Positions 15,955 to 25,403 are shown, counted from the stretch's first letter. The stretch: DNA of 64,000 nt from [Clostridium] scindens (GCF_019597925.1 NZ_CP080442.1:2150001-2214000), one strand, 5' to 3'. Notes: generated by a model from the letters alone, not told the origin. Made by a program: numbers and translations.

Positions 15955-16950
15955 TTATAATTCAAACTCTTTCACATGACGGTATGTCATACGCACTTCT
16001 TTGCACCATGCCAGGTTCCACATAAGCCTGACAAAATGGATGATGCGGATCCTGCCCTTGATGTACAGGCTGCCCTCCAGGACCTTCTGCTCAAAATCCG
16101 GGGTGATGCTTACATGCTCGCCCCAGAATGGATACAGCATGCTAAGCCCCGCCAGTATCTGCCCGGTCGTACAGGGATCTTCAAATCCATAATGGAGATC
16201 TGCCGCAAGCTTCTTAGGCTTCAGGCGGCGAAGCAGCTTGAATGCCTCGTCCTTAGCCTTAAAGAATGCCTTCCTATGGACTTCGTCAGTAATAAACTCT
16301 GCCAGTCTTTCCTTTTTCTCCAGCAATAATTTTATTTTATCACAGAACGCAAGGAATGTACATTTTATCTTCTGATACAGAGCCTTTGCCTTTTCCCATA
16401 GCCCTTTTGCCTTCCGTCCTATGCCCTCTTTACCTTTCGTACCTTTGCTGTCGCGTTCCTTAGTTTCCTGGACAGCCCCGGCTTCTGCCTTTTCCATATC
16501 TTCTTCAGTTTTTTGCAGCTGCGTTTCAGTTCTTTCAGGTAATCCGGGTTCTTCCTCATCTTCCTTCGGATGGCCTTTACGCTCCTTCGGAAGCTCTTCC
16601 ACCTCTTCTTCCAGTGCTTTCCACTCTTTTTCCAGTTCTTCGTCATATTCTCCCACCTCTTTTTCGATTGTCTTCTTATCATCCTGTCCGCTCTTCATCG
16701 TCTTCCACGCTATCCGGACGCTCCATGACAGTTCCTGGCCTTCATACCCGGCTATTGCCTTAAAAAGGCGCGCAAGCCATGTCACTTTCACCCTGGCCTT
16801 TACTCCCTTAAGCGTGCCGTCAAACTCCGCCCTTGCCTCATACCGGATCGGCACGAAAAGAACAACGCAAACTAACAATACCAGTATCCCCAGTATTGCT
16901 GCTATTATGATCCCTATGATTTTCAAGATTAGCAATAGAATATGTAGCAT
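15955..16950 (-). CDS. DUF2953 membrane protein (YtfI-like)
   Basis: 331 residues. An N-terminal membrane helix (about 3-33) leads into a beta-rich region (VPIRYEARAEFDGTL), a highly charged Glu/Lys-rich middle (about 95-180) that looks disordered or coiled-coil, and a C-terminal DUF2953 domain (DLHYGFEDPCTTGQILAGLSMLYPFWG). The function is unknown, but the conserved pairing with ytfJ points to sporulation. The acidic/basic middle is longer than I would expect for the family. Confidence 0.83.
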   Translation of the reverse strand: MLHILLLILKIIGIIIAAILGILVLLVCVVLFVPIRYEARAEFDGTLKGVKARVKVTWLARLFKAIAGYEGQELSWSVRIAWKTMKSGQDDKKTIEKEVGEYDEELEKEWKALEEEVEELPKERKGHPKEDEEEPGLPERTETQLQKTEEDMEKAEAGAVQETKERDSKGTKGKEGIGRKAKGLWEKAKALYQKIKCTFLAFCDKIKLLLEKKERLAEFITDEVHRKAFFKAKDEAFKLLRRLKPKKLAADLHYGFEDPCTTGQILAGLSMLYPFWGEHVSITPDFEQKVLEGSLYIKGRIRIIHFVRLMWNLAWCKEVRMTYRHVKEFEL

Positions 16951-16951
16951 C

Positions 16952-17275
16952 TTACTCTTCCTGTTCTTTTTTTAATATATAAGAGCGGATGTCAGCTCCT
17001 TTTGTCTCATTATACACTTCCTGGACAATTTGTTCTACCAATTCTACCGCATCTTCATATCCTTTTGCAATTCCCACCACAAAGAAGTCCTCATGGGGAT
17101 AATCCGGCTGCAGAAGCAGCACGGAATTATAGATCTCCAAGTGGTTCTTCTCGTTCTGGGACAGCGTAATGATATGGATATTCGCCTGGAACTTATTCTC
17201 TTCCAGTTTCCGGATGATTCGGCCTTTCTTCTTCTCCAGTCCTTCCATCAGGTAGAGATGCTTATAGTACCTCAT
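16952..17275 (-). CDS. Conserved hypothetical protein, 107 residues
   Basis: Soluble alpha/beta protein with no motif I recognise. It starts MRYYKHLYLMEGLEKKKGRI, has a central hydrophobic strand NSVLLLQPDYPHEDFFVVGIAKGY, and ends in a helix with charged residues. The ATG at 17275 has GAGG 9 bases upstream and is preferred over 17281. It is 17 bases downstream of the PBP gene and 1 base before ytfI, so it is clearly within the operon. Its neighbours suggest envelope or sporulation biology, which is context only. Confidence 0.72.
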   Translation of the reverse strand: MRYYKHLYLMEGLEKKKGRIIRKLEENKFQANIHIITLSQNEKNHLEIYNSVLLLQPDYPHEDFFVVGIAKGYEDAVELVEQIVQEVYNETKGADIRSYILKKEQEE

Positions 17276-17292
17276 TCGCATTTTCCTCTTTT

Positions 17293-18825
17293 CTAATAGT
17301 AATAGGCATCAAAAACCTGTTTCGCCACATTGACCGCCTTGGCAGACCCGTCGGAGGACTCGATGATCACGCTGATGGCCAGTTCCGGATTGTCCACGTT
17401 GGTCATTCCAATAAACCAGGAGTGATCCTTTTCCTTATCTGAACTGTATTCTGCGGTTCCCGTCTTTCCGGCGGCCGTATAGCTCTGCCCGCTCAAGACG
17501 GACGCGGTTCCATAGTCCACTACGGCTGACATGTACTGCTTTAACTTGGCCGCTTCCTCGGAAGTCATCAGGCTTTTATACTTTTCCGGCTTATTCTTGT
17601 CGATGACCGCGCCGGTGTAATTGGTGACAGAATCCACCAGATATGGCTTCATCAAGGTGCCACCATTGGCGATAGCAGAAGTGATGAGCGCCATATGATA
17701 CGGGCTTACCTGGGTCTTTCCCTGCCCCATGGCGGTCATCATCTTATCCGCGCTCCCTGCCCCCGGCTCCAGCGAGAAGGAACTCTTGCTGTAAGGCAGC
17801 ACGGAAGGAAGCTTGGAATTAAACAGCAGCTCTTTGGATGTTCCTCTAAAATTCTTGATGTCTAATGACAGGCCGATGTTGGAAAAAGAGGTATTGCAGG
17901 AGTAGGCCAGACTGTCCTGGAAGCCTACCTGGCCATGTACATGCCCGTTATAGCAGTGGATGGTCACCCCATCCTGCTCGATGGCCCCGGTACAGTTGTA
18001 GCCATAATTCTCGTAATCCGGATTCTCTCTCATATACTCAAGAGCCGTAACCACTTTGAATGTAGACCCCGGCGCATACTGGCCCTGGGTCGCGCGGTTC
18101 AGTAACGCGCTGTCCTGGTCGGTATTCAGGAAATCCCAATTCTCGGCAACCGCATTTGGGTCAAAGTCTGGCTTGGATACCATAGCCAGGATCTTTCCCG
18201 TGCTCGGCTCCATCACGACCACGGCTCCCTTATAATTTCCAAGGGCATCATAGGCCGCCTCCTGAAGTTTGAGATTTAAGGTCGTCACCACGCTGTCGCC
18301 TATATTTTTCTTATCCTGGAATTCATTCTTTATCTTTTCCAGGAAAAACGCATTGGAAGTCAGAAGTTCAAAGTTCTCCACAGATTCCAGGCCTGATTTG
18401 CCCTGCACGCTGTATCCTACTACATGGGCAAACATATTTCCGTAAGGATACTCCCTCGTCTCCGTGCCGTCTTCTGATACGTTCGTCTGAGCCAGCACGT
18501 TGCCGTCCTTATCCAGGATCTTTCCCCTTACTACCCGGTCAGCATAAGAATCCTGTCTTGCATTATAAGGGCTTCGGATGATGTCCCGGCTTCTTGCCAC
18601 CTGGAAATAGGTGATATAGCCCATAAGTACCAGGAATAAGGCGACGAAGATGTAGGTTACCCTAGCGAATTCTTTGTTCCTTGCGCGCTTTGCCTTGGCC
18701 TTTTGCTTGTCCTTTCGGCTGGCTTCTTTGCGCTCTTTCCGGGACATCTCCCGTCTTTCTTGGTCTCTTTTTATTCTCTTGTCCGCTTCTCTTTGCTCGT
18801 AGCCTTTCCTTTTTCTTTCTTTCAA
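17293..18825 (-). CDS. Class B penicillin-binding protein (PbpA/FtsI-like transpeptidase)
   Basis: 510-residue peptidoglycan transpeptidase. A very basic cytoplasmic N-terminus (residues 1-52) precedes a membrane helix (about 55-77), a dimerisation region and the transpeptidase domain with STFK (254-257), SCN (309-311) and KTG (454-456). It should pair with the FtsW/RodA glycosyltransferase encoded just upstream. The start is uncertain: TTG at 18825 has only a weak ribosome site, and an ATG at 18747 is an alternative. Either way the gene begins inside the ftsW-like frame. It could serve septation or spore cortex synthesis (SpoVD-like), but there is no PASTA domain. Confidence 0.93.
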   Translation of the reverse strand: MKERKRKGYEQREADKRIKRDQERREMSRKERKEASRKDKQKAKAKRARNKEFARVTYIFVALFLVLMGYITYFQVARSRDIIRSPYNARQDSYADRVVRGKILDKDGNVLAQTNVSEDGTETREYPYGNMFAHVVGYSVQGKSGLESVENFELLTSNAFFLEKIKNEFQDKKNIGDSVVTTLNLKLQEAAYDALGNYKGAVVVMEPSTGKILAMVSKPDFDPNAVAENWDFLNTDQDSALLNRATQGQYAPGSTFKVVTALEYMRENPDYENYGYNCTGAIEQDGVTIHCYNGHVHGQVGFQDSLAYSCNTSFSNIGLSLDIKNFRGTSKELLFNSKLPSVLPYSKSSFSLEPGAGSADKMMTAMGQGKTQVSPYHMALITSAIANGGTLMKPYLVDSVTNYTGAVIDKNKPEKYKSLMTSEEAAKLKQYMSAVVDYGTASVLSGQSYTAAGKTGTAEYSSDKEKDHSWFIGMTNVDNPELAISVIIESSDGSAKAVNVAKQVFDAYYY

Positions 18826-20134
18826 TATCTTCTTTCTCGTCTTCCCTTAATATATACAATCCTTGAATAATCGCAAACATGATCAGCGTACTAAGCAGGG
18901 AACTTCCTCCGTAGCTGACCAGCGGAAGCGTTACTCCCGTGGAAGGGATGAACTTGGTCACGCCGCCTATGGTTAGGAATACCTGGAATATATAGCAGGT
19001 TCCAAGTCCCAACGCCACCATTTTATAAAACATGTTGTGAAGCTGCATGGCAATATTCAGGAACATGACATAGCAGCTGACGCAGACCAGTATCATGCAC
19101 AGCGCGAATATCAATCCCAGTTCTTCCGATATGGCTGAGAAAATAAAGTCTTCATCCGCTACAGGGATGGTATCCGGCTCGCCCTGGAAAAGTCCCATTC
19201 CAAACCAGCCTCCTGTGCCAATGGCAAATAAGGATTGGGCAACCTGGTATCCCCCATTGTCATAGGACGCAAATGGATCTTTCCACACGATGACACGCGT
19301 CCGGACATGTCCAAAAAGATAATAGGCCGCCACCGACGCTACGCTTCCCGCGCCAAGTCCGGCCGCGAGATACAGCGGCTGGCGGGTAGCCACATAGAGC
19401 ATTGCCAGATAAACGACAAAGATGATCAGCGCGGCCCCAAGATCCTTGGATGCCACCAGAATCAGCACATGGAATGCCGCCAAAGCCGTGGTGATCACAA
19501 TATTCCGGAATTCCAGCGACCGCTTGAAACTTGCCGCTACAAAAAATACGAAGATGATCTTCACCAACTCCGAAGGCTGGATGCTGATGCCGCCTACCGT
19601 AAACCCAAGTTTCGCGCCATAGGACACCTGGCCTACCACGGCCACGATCGCAAGCGATACAATCCCTGCAATGGCATACAGGTTCCTCCATTCCGACAGT
19701 TTCTTAAACTTGCGGATGATGACCGGAACCACGAAACTGACTACGATGGCTCCTGCCGCTATGACATACTGCTTGACCGCCTTTTCATAGTTCAGCCTGG
19801 TCAGCATGATCATGCCAATACAAAGGAGCATGCACATATTATTTACGACCAATCTGGATACCTTTGGATAAATAAACGTATACAGCAAAATGGTAGTCCC
19901 AAAAAGTACCACTTGCATCAGATAAAAGGCAAGCAGCTTGATATCCTGCTTCTCCAGATACATCACCAGAAATGCGATGATATGTATCGTGAACATCAGC
20001 ACGTTCTGCCTCCTAAGCATCCGCTTCTTCTTATCCGGATCATAGTAGCCAAAGATACTGAAGCAAAGGTACGTATACATCGTCATCAATATAATGATCA
20101 GATATTTGGATAGTTCAACAATTATATTAACCAA
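18662..20134 (-). CDS. FtsW/RodA/SpoVE family peptidoglycan glycosyltransferase
   Basis: 490-residue SEDS protein that polymerises lipid II into glycan strands. About ten membrane helices, with the family signature SYGGSSLLSTLIMFAIIQGL near residue 420, and the VADEDFIFSAISEELG and GVTKFIPSTGVTLP motifs. The last 60 residues are a basic Lys/Arg/Gln-rich cytoplasmic tail. The terminal 164 bases overlap, in another frame, the start of the partner PBP. It begins 8 bases after the U32 gene stop. Assignment to division, elongation or sporulation cannot be made from sequence alone. Confidence 0.94.
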   Translation of the reverse strand: MVNIIVELSKYLIIILMTMYTYLCFSIFGYYDPDKKKRMLRRQNVLMFTIHIIAFLVMYLEKQDIKLLAFYLMQVVLFGTTILLYTFIYPKVSRLVVNNMCMLLCIGMIMLTRLNYEKAVKQYVIAAGAIVVSFVVPVIIRKFKKLSEWRNLYAIAGIVSLAIVAVVGQVSYGAKLGFTVGGISIQPSELVKIIFVFFVAASFKRSLEFRNIVITTALAAFHVLILVASKDLGAALIIFVVYLAMLYVATRQPLYLAAGLGAGSVASVAAYYLFGHVRTRVIVWKDPFASYDNGGYQVAQSLFAIGTGGWFGMGLFQGEPDTIPVADEDFIFSAISEELGLIFALCMILVCVSCYVMFLNIAMQLHNMFYKMVALGLGTCYIFQVFLTIGGVTKFIPSTGVTLPLVSYGGSSLLSTLIMFAIIQGLYILREDEKEDIERKKKERLRAKRSGQENKKRPRKTGDVPERAQRSQPKGQAKGQGKARKEQRIR

Positions 20135-20142
20135 TTCTTCAC

Positions 20143-22305
20143 CTACTTTACTCCCCTTTTGAAATGTCCCCGGGTATATTCCATATCCGGCGCCTGTACC
20201 TCTTCCCGCCGGATGATTCCCCTGACATAGTCCAGAATGATTCTGCGCATCTGATCCCGGCCTTCCATAGAGAAATCAAGACGGACCTCTCCCGGCCCAA
20301 GGCTAAGGATTTCTTCCGCCTTATCCGCCAGATAAAGCGGCGAGGAATTATAGATTACATTATAACAGTATGCACAGCATTTTTTAACTGCAAACTTCTT
20401 TTTATATCGATCCTGGATCTTTAGCCAGCCTTCTTTCGCATCGCATTGATCCATGGTCTTTCCAATACAGCCGGCCGTAATCATGACAGGCTGATATCCA
20501 TAGGCGATCAAGGACTGTCCCCGAATATCCAGTTCCTTCAGTTCCCTGGCGTTTAACTCTACCGGCGCAGTGAACTGGCTGATGCCGCCATCCTTCATAA
20601 ACTTCTTGGCAAAACGATTGCAGGCATAAAGATTATAATCTCCCCGTATCTCCTTATCATATGCATGCTCAAAAAGCCATTGGAGGCTCTCCCAGTTCCG
20701 AATCAGTACGCCGTCAAAGGATGACCGGATCATCTCATAGGCCTTTTCAAGCCTAAGAGCCGCATCTTCCCGGAATATATAAGGCATGGCAAAATAATGC
20801 TTTTTCACGGAATGATCCGACCAGATCATCCTCCCCGCCTCTTTTATCTCCTGCGGCGGCAGATCTATATAGATGCATTCTGCATCCTTGCATTCCACTG
20901 CCTCCTTAAGCTGGCTTAAGGAGCGGACTAAGAGAGCGAGCCGCGGGTCTTTTGATACCTTTCCTGGGCTGGCGTCCCCGCAAGCCGTTCTTTCTCCGGA
21001 CGACGCTGCCTCTTCCTTCACTTCTTGCGTCTTCTTTGCCTTTCTGCGGTAATCCGACAGCACGCGATCTGACAAGGCCGCAAGTCCGTCTCTTCGCAGC
21101 TCGTTGAGCGCCTGCATCGGCAGGAACAAGTCTGCGTCCATGCACACTTCCATCCGCTCAAACGCAAACTGCGTATTCCCGGTCTTTCTCATCTGCTGTT
21201 CCACTCTGGATGCTTGAAGCGGCTGGCGCATGGCAGGCTCCGGCTTAGGGCCTTCACACTCTATGCGGTATGTCTTGTATTCCAGTATTAGTCTAGCACT
21301 CTGGCCCAAAGAAAGTATTAATTTCCCATTAATTTTTTCTTGTATTTTATAATCCGGACATGTTTCTATCTCTTCTTCCCGGCCCGGCGGGCGTCTGAAA
21401 GATATCATTTCCTTCCCATTATGCTGCCGGTAGTATCCTTCGCTGTAACCCCTTCTCTGATACGCGCCAAGCAGTCTTTCTCTATCCTCTGTTAATACCT
21501 GGTATCCTGCTCTGCCTTTCCGGCAGTACAGGTCTGCGTACTTTCGGTATAAGCTTGTTACCGTATACACATAATCTGGCTGCTTCATCCGCCCTTCAAT
21601 CTTGAAGGAGTCGATCCCCGCCTCCATCAGTTCTGGAAGCAGATCAATGGTACATAGATCCTTCAAGCTCATCAGATCGCAAGGCCTGCCTCCCTCCACG
21701 CTGTAAGGAAGCCTGCATGGCTGCGCGCACTGGCCACGGTTGCCGCTTCTGCCTCCAATCATGCTGCTTAGGAGGCACTGGCCTGAATAGCAGTAGCAAA
21801 GCGCCCCGTGTACGAAGCATTCTACTTCAAGCCCTGTCTCCTCTTTCATGATATGGATTTCTTCCAGAGACAGTTCCCTGGCCGGCACCACGCGTACGAT
21901 GCCCTGGCTCTTCATAAAAGAAGCGCCTCTTCTTCCTGTTATGGTCATCTGGGTGCTTGCATGGACCGCAAGGCCTGGGAAGTACTCCCGGATATAGGAT
22001 GCCGCTCCTACATCCTGGACGATGACGCCGTCTAGCCCTCTTTCATAGTAGGGCTTCAGGTATTCATAGAGTTGGTCGATCTCCTTGTCCTTTAGCAGGG
22101 TATTGACCGTCAGATAGACTTTCCTTCCATGGATGTGCACATAGTCAATGGCTTCTTCCAGTTCTTCCTGTGTCAGATTCTTGGCATAGGCTCTCGCCCC
22201 AAACTGCATGCCGCCGATATAGACTGCATCAGCTCCGGCGCACACCGCGGCCCTGAGGCTTTCATAAGAGCCGGCTGGCGCCAATATTTCAACGTGTCTG
22301 TTCAT
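20143..22305 (-). CDS. U32 family peptidase-like protein with DUF3656 (RlhA-like)
   Basis: 720-residue U32 protein. N-terminal TIM-barrel-like U32 domain starting EILAPAGSYESLRAAVCAGADAVYIGG; the cysteine cluster CYCYSGQCLLSS...GNRGQCAQPCRLPY probably ligates an iron-sulfur cluster. A DUF3656 region follows (about 380-620), then a C-terminal segment with CCAYCYNVIYN. Members of this architecture act in rRNA hydroxylation (RlhA, 5-hydroxycytidine of 23S rRNA) rather than proteolysis. That function is inferred. It starts 38 bases past zapA, after a terminator hairpin. Confidence 0.85.
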   Translation of the reverse strand: MNRHVEILAPAGSYESLRAAVCAGADAVYIGGMQFGARAYAKNLTQEELEEAIDYVHIHGRKVYLTVNTLLKDKEIDQLYEYLKPYYERGLDGVIVQDVGAASYIREYFPGLAVHASTQMTITGRRGASFMKSQGIVRVVPARELSLEEIHIMKEETGLEVECFVHGALCYCYSGQCLLSSMIGGRSGNRGQCAQPCRLPYSVEGGRPCDLMSLKDLCTIDLLPELMEAGIDSFKIEGRMKQPDYVYTVTSLYRKYADLYCRKGRAGYQVLTEDRERLLGAYQRRGYSEGYYRQHNGKEMISFRRPPGREEEIETCPDYKIQEKINGKLILSLGQSARLILEYKTYRIECEGPKPEPAMRQPLQASRVEQQMRKTGNTQFAFERMEVCMDADLFLPMQALNELRRDGLAALSDRVLSDYRRKAKKTQEVKEEAASSGERTACGDASPGKVSKDPRLALLVRSLSQLKEAVECKDAECIYIDLPPQEIKEAGRMIWSDHSVKKHYFAMPYIFREDAALRLEKAYEMIRSSFDGVLIRNWESLQWLFEHAYDKEIRGDYNLYACNRFAKKFMKDGGISQFTAPVELNARELKELDIRGQSLIAYGYQPVMITAGCIGKTMDQCDAKEGWLKIQDRYKKKFAVKKCCAYCYNVIYNSSPLYLADKAEEILSLGPGEVRLDFSMEGRDQMRRIILDYVRGIIRREEVQAPDMEYTRGHFKRGVK

Positions 22306-22320
22306 ATCATTCTTTCCTTT

Positions 22321-22345
22321 AAAAAAGGCTGTCCACAGACAGCCT
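22321..22345 (-). terminator. Intrinsic terminator between zapA and the U32 gene
   Basis: Perfect 8-bp stem AGGCTGTC/GACAGCCT with a 4-base loop, followed on the minus strand by TTTTTT. It overlaps the zapA stop codon and ends only about 15 bases before the U32 start, so it is likely a partial terminator within the operon. Confidence 0.8.
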
Positions 22346-22757
22346 ATTTCTTACGATTATTCTTTATCTCTGTTTCCAGCTGGACAATCTTCATCTGAAG
22401 ATCCTTGTTCTCTTCCTTTAACTTGTCCATCGCCTTTTCTGCATTCTCCAGCTTGATCTGAACAGATATCAATTCATGCTTCAGATCATACATCTCTTTA
22501 TCCTTCGCTTCTATATCGCTTTCCAAAGTGCCGCCCTGCTTCTTTGCCTTGAAATAATCATCGGCGATATTCAGCGCAAGCAAGATGTTTCTTGTCTCCG
22601 CGCTCTGCTTCCTGTATCCTTCGCTGTTGCTGCACTCTTCAATCTTATGATTCAGATAAGTGGATACTTTCTGCAGGTAGTCTTCGCTTTCGAAGCCGCT
22701 GAGGGTGAACACCTTTCCCCCTATTAATACTTCTGTATAGTTTTTTGATGATGCCAT
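22344..22757 (-). CDS. zapA: Cell division protein ZapA
   Basis: 137-residue ZapA, which bundles FtsZ filaments at the Z-ring. The globular head (VLIGGKVFTLSGFESEDYLQKVSTYLN) is followed by a long coiled coil (about 75-135). It lies between ruvB and the U32 gene and ahead of ftsW/pbp, so division genes cluster here. Confidence 0.93.
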   Translation of the reverse strand: MASSKNYTEVLIGGKVFTLSGFESEDYLQKVSTYLNHKIEECSNSEGYRKQSAETRNILLALNIADDYFKAKKQGGTLESDIEAKDKEMYDLKHELISVQIKLENAEKAMDKLKEENKDLQMKIVQLETEIKNNRKK

Positions 22758-22823
22758 TAGAAGCCTCCTCGAAATTTCATAATATCTGTAAACTATTATA
22801 AACTAAACTGATGTAAAAACCAA

Positions 22824-23831
22824 CTACTTTTCTTCATTTTCATGTGAAATTCCAAGATGACGGTACGCGCTGTCTGTCACCACGCGGCCTCTCGGCGTCC
22901 GCTGGATGAATCCGTTCTTCAAAAGATAGGGCTCATATACATCCTCGATCGTCCCCGCATCCTCGCCGATTGCCGCAGCCAGCGTATCAAGTCCAACCGG
23001 GCCTCCCTGGAACTTTTCGATCATGATCAGAAGCAGGCCCCTGTCCGTCTGATCCAGCCCCTCCTTATCCACATCCAGAAGATCCAGGGCGTAATTCGCC
23101 ACCTCTTCTGTGATATATCCGTCATATTTTACCTGGGCAAAGTCCCGCACCCTCTTAAGAAGACGGTTGGCAAGCCTTGGCGTGCCTCTGGACCTTCTTG
23201 CAAGCGCGTAAGCTCCACGCTCATCGATGCCTACCTCCAGCACCCTGGCTGAGCGCAGGATGATGGTCTTTAATTCCTCTACCGTGTAGAACTCCATCCG
23301 GTTGACGACGCCGAAACGGTCCCGAAGAGGCGCCGTCAGCATCCCTGCCCTGGTCGTTGCGCCCACCAGGGTAAACTTCGGCAGATCCAGCCGTATAGAG
23401 CGCGCGCTGGCCCCTTTGCCGATCATGATATCGATCGCATAGTCCTCCATCGCCGGATACAGCACTTCTTCCACTTGACGGTTCAAGCGGTGGATCTCGT
23501 CCACGAACAGGACGTCTCCCTCCTGCAGGTTATTGAGAATCGCCGCCATCTCTCCCGGCTTCTCGATTGCAGGACCTGAAGTAATCTTGATATTCACATT
23601 CATCTCATTGGCAATGATCCCAGCAAGCGTCGTCTTTCCCAGCCCCGGAGGCCCGTAGAACAACACATGGTCCAAGGCCTCGCCTCTTGCCTTGGCCGCC
23701 TCAATATAGATCTTAAGCGTCTCTTTTGCCTTCTCCTGGCCGATATAATCTTCCAGCATCTGCGGCCGCAGATGATTCTCAATTTTGATGTCCTCTTCCA
23801 GGTTCTCTGTTGTAATAATTCGTCTGCTCAT
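22824..23831 (-). CDS. ruvB: Holliday junction branch migration helicase RuvB
   Basis: 335-residue AAA+ motor of the RuvAB complex. Walker A GPPGLGKT at 60-67, Walker B VLFVDEIHRLNR, sensor GATTRAGMLTAPLRDRFG, and the C-terminal winged helix ending with RTPRGRVVTDSAYRHLG. It follows ruvA after 15 bases. RuvC is not in the window. Confidence 0.98.
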   Translation of the reverse strand: MSRRIITTENLEEDIKIENHLRPQMLEDYIGQEKAKETLKIYIEAAKARGEALDHVLFYGPPGLGKTTLAGIIANEMNVNIKITSGPAIEKPGEMAAILNNLQEGDVLFVDEIHRLNRQVEEVLYPAMEDYAIDIMIGKGASARSIRLDLPKFTLVGATTRAGMLTAPLRDRFGVVNRMEFYTVEELKTIILRSARVLEVGIDERGAYALARRSRGTPRLANRLLKRVRDFAQVKYDGYITEEVANYALDLLDVDKEGLDQTDRGLLLIMIEKFQGGPVGLDTLAAAIGEDAGTIEDVYEPYLLKNGFIQRTPRGRVVTDSAYRHLGISHENEEK

Positions 23832-23846
23832 CTATCCCACCCCGCA

Positions 23847-24458
23847 TTAAAACATCATCAGCTTCAACGCCTGCTTTAACACTTCTTCTACTTCCATATT
23901 CTCCGTTATGTCCACCTGCCTTACAGCCTTGAGGGCCTCCGTGCTTCCGTATCCCAGCGCTACCAGAGCCTGGACGGCATCGCTTTGTACTTCTCCCTGG
24001 TAAGCAGCCGCGCCCTGCACCTCATTTTCGGAAGCCAGATGCTCCAATGCATCCTCCAGGCGCAGTTTGTCTCTGAGTTCCAATATCAATTTTTCTGCCG
24101 TCTTCTTCCCTATGCCTGGCGCCTGGCAGATTGCCTTGACATCGCTTGACATTACCGCAAATCTTAGTTCATCCGGGCTTAGTGCCGACAGCACGCCCAG
24201 CCCTCCCTTGGGGCCGATCCCGTTGACTCCGATCAGCAGTTTGAAGACTTCCAGGTCATCCTTCGTCAGAAATCCATACAGCTGCATGGCATCTTCCTTT
24301 ACATTCAGATAGGTATGGATCTTTACCTCCTTGCCAATTGATGGCAGAAGGCCCATAGCCTGTCCGGACATGAACACCCCATAGCCGATTCCCCCTACAT
24401 CGATCACTACTTTATCCTCTTCCAGCGCTTCCAGCGTCCCCTTAAGATAAGATATCAT
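23847..24458 (-). CDS. ruvA: Holliday junction branch migration protein RuvA
   Basis: 203-residue RuvA, the junction-binding tetramer. N-terminal OB fold (MISYLKGTLEALEEDKVVIDVGGIGYGV), helix-hairpin-helix motifs (GVNGIGPKGGLGVLS and APGIGKKTAEKLILEL), and the flexible C-terminal domain III that contacts RuvB. Confidence 0.98.
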   Translation of the reverse strand: MISYLKGTLEALEEDKVVIDVGGIGYGVFMSGQAMGLLPSIGKEVKIHTYLNVKEDAMQLYGFLTKDDLEVFKLLIGVNGIGPKGGLGVLSALSPDELRFAVMSSDVKAICQAPGIGKKTAEKLILELRDKLRLEDALEHLASENEVQGAAAYQGEVQSDAVQALVALGYGSTEALKAVRQVDITENMEVEEVLKQALKLMMF

Positions 24459-24466
24459 AACTCCTC

Positions 24467-24958
24467 CTATAATTGTATATTCACAAGCCTTTTCAGCATC
24501 TCGTTCGACACGATCCCAATGAGGAGCCCGGTAAGCATCCCTGCGATCAAAAGCACCGGGACATAATAGATGACGCTGAACGTCTCCACCACCAGCATGG
24601 CCACCGCCAGCTGCCCGATATTATGGAAGACCCCGCCCGCTATGCTGACTCCCATAATGCTGAATCCGCCTTTCTTCTTCATGAAGGCCATAACCGTCAG
24701 GCTCAGGATCCCTCCAGCAAGGCTGTAGATGATGCTAAAATAATTGCCAAATATAAATCCCGCAAGCAGGACCCTGACTACCGACAGCAGATAGGCCTCC
24801 CTTAAGCTCATCTTGTAAAGGGCAATCACGATGATCAGATTTGCCAGCCCCAGCTTTACGCCGGGTATCCCAAAATTAAAAGGGATCAAAGTCTCCACAT
24901 AACTGAAGATCAGCGCCAGCGCCGTAAACACGCCGAAATATGCCACTTTGCTTCTCAC
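24467..24958 (-). CDS. Gx transporter / heptaprenyl diphosphate synthase component I-like membrane protein
   Basis: 163 residues with about five membrane helices, of the Hpre_diP_synt_I family (MRSKVAYFGVFTALALIFSYVETLIP, then PGVKLGLANLIIVIALY). These proteins resemble ECF substrate-binding (S) components. The gene is paired with a NusG-II gene 13 bases upstream and lies divergent from apbE, an arrangement found in flavin-based electron-transfer loci. The transported or bound molecule is not known; a quinone precursor or isoprenoid is only a guess. Confidence 0.82.
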   Translation of the reverse strand: MRSKVAYFGVFTALALIFSYVETLIPFNFGIPGVKLGLANLIIVIALYKMSLREAYLLSVVRVLLAGFIFGNYFSIIYSLAGGILSLTVMAFMKKKGGFSIMGVSIAGGVFHNIGQLAVAMLVVETFSVIYYVPVLLIAGMLTGLLIGIVSNEMLKRLVNIQL

Positions 24959-24971
24959 CTGTGCTTCCTCC

Positions 24972-25343
24972 TTAGTTCGTCACCGCATCATACTTGCTGT
25001 TCTCGCTGCTTTCCACCTCGACAACCACCTTGTTGGGCAGGCAGATGATGCTCTCATGGTTCTTAGATACCGCTTTCTGATGCATGCACAGCTTATCCGG
25101 GCAGTCGGCCTCGATCATCTTGGCCTTGCCGTTCTTTATCTGGAGGACGTTGCTGCCGTCATTAATCTTAATCTCCCTGTCTTCTGACAGGCTGTAAGTC
25201 CCTTCTATCTCGCCATTTACCTTGATCGTCACCTGGCTTGCGCCCTTGCCTCCGATAAATTCATGGGCCAGGAATGCCAGTCCCGCGACACATATGATGA
25301 TAATGATCAGAATCCAGTCTTTTTTCTTTAAATGAATCTTCAT
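24972..25343 (-). CDS. NusG domain II-containing membrane-anchored protein (DUF1312)
   Basis: 123 residues. An N-terminal membrane helix (about 10-27) is followed by an extracytoplasmic NusG-II beta domain with the usual LSEDREIKINDGSNVLQIKNGKAKMIEADCPDKLCMHQKAVS pattern in outline. The CPDKLC pair lies at about residues 79-84. It has no NusG N-terminal domain, so it is not a transcription factor. It is first in the long minus-strand operon and divergent from apbE. Function unknown; the conserved Cys pair may bind metal or form a disulfide. Confidence 0.83.
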   Translation of the reverse strand: MKIHLKKKDWILIIIIICVAGLAFLAHEFIGGKGASQVTIKVNGEIEGTYSLSEDREIKINDGSNVLQIKNGKAKMIEADCPDKLCMHQKAVSKNHESIICLPNKVVVEVESSENSKYDAVTN

Positions 25344-25375
25344 ACTCTCCTACCTTCTTCATTTCTATACGCTCT

Positions 25376-25403
25376 ATTCTAACACAACAAATCTTTTGCT
25401 TCA
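25376..25403 (-). promoter_or_regulatory. Promoter for the NusG-II/Gx/ruvAB run
   Basis: Minus strand TTGAAG (25398-25403), 16-base spacer, TAGAAT (25376-25381), about 33 bases upstream of the NusG-II start. Confidence 0.65.

Noticed and set aside
19235..20113. 292-codon plus-strand ORF
   Set aside because: Antisense to the FtsW/RodA gene. Its His/Arg-rich composition mirrors the hydrophobic codons of the other strand.
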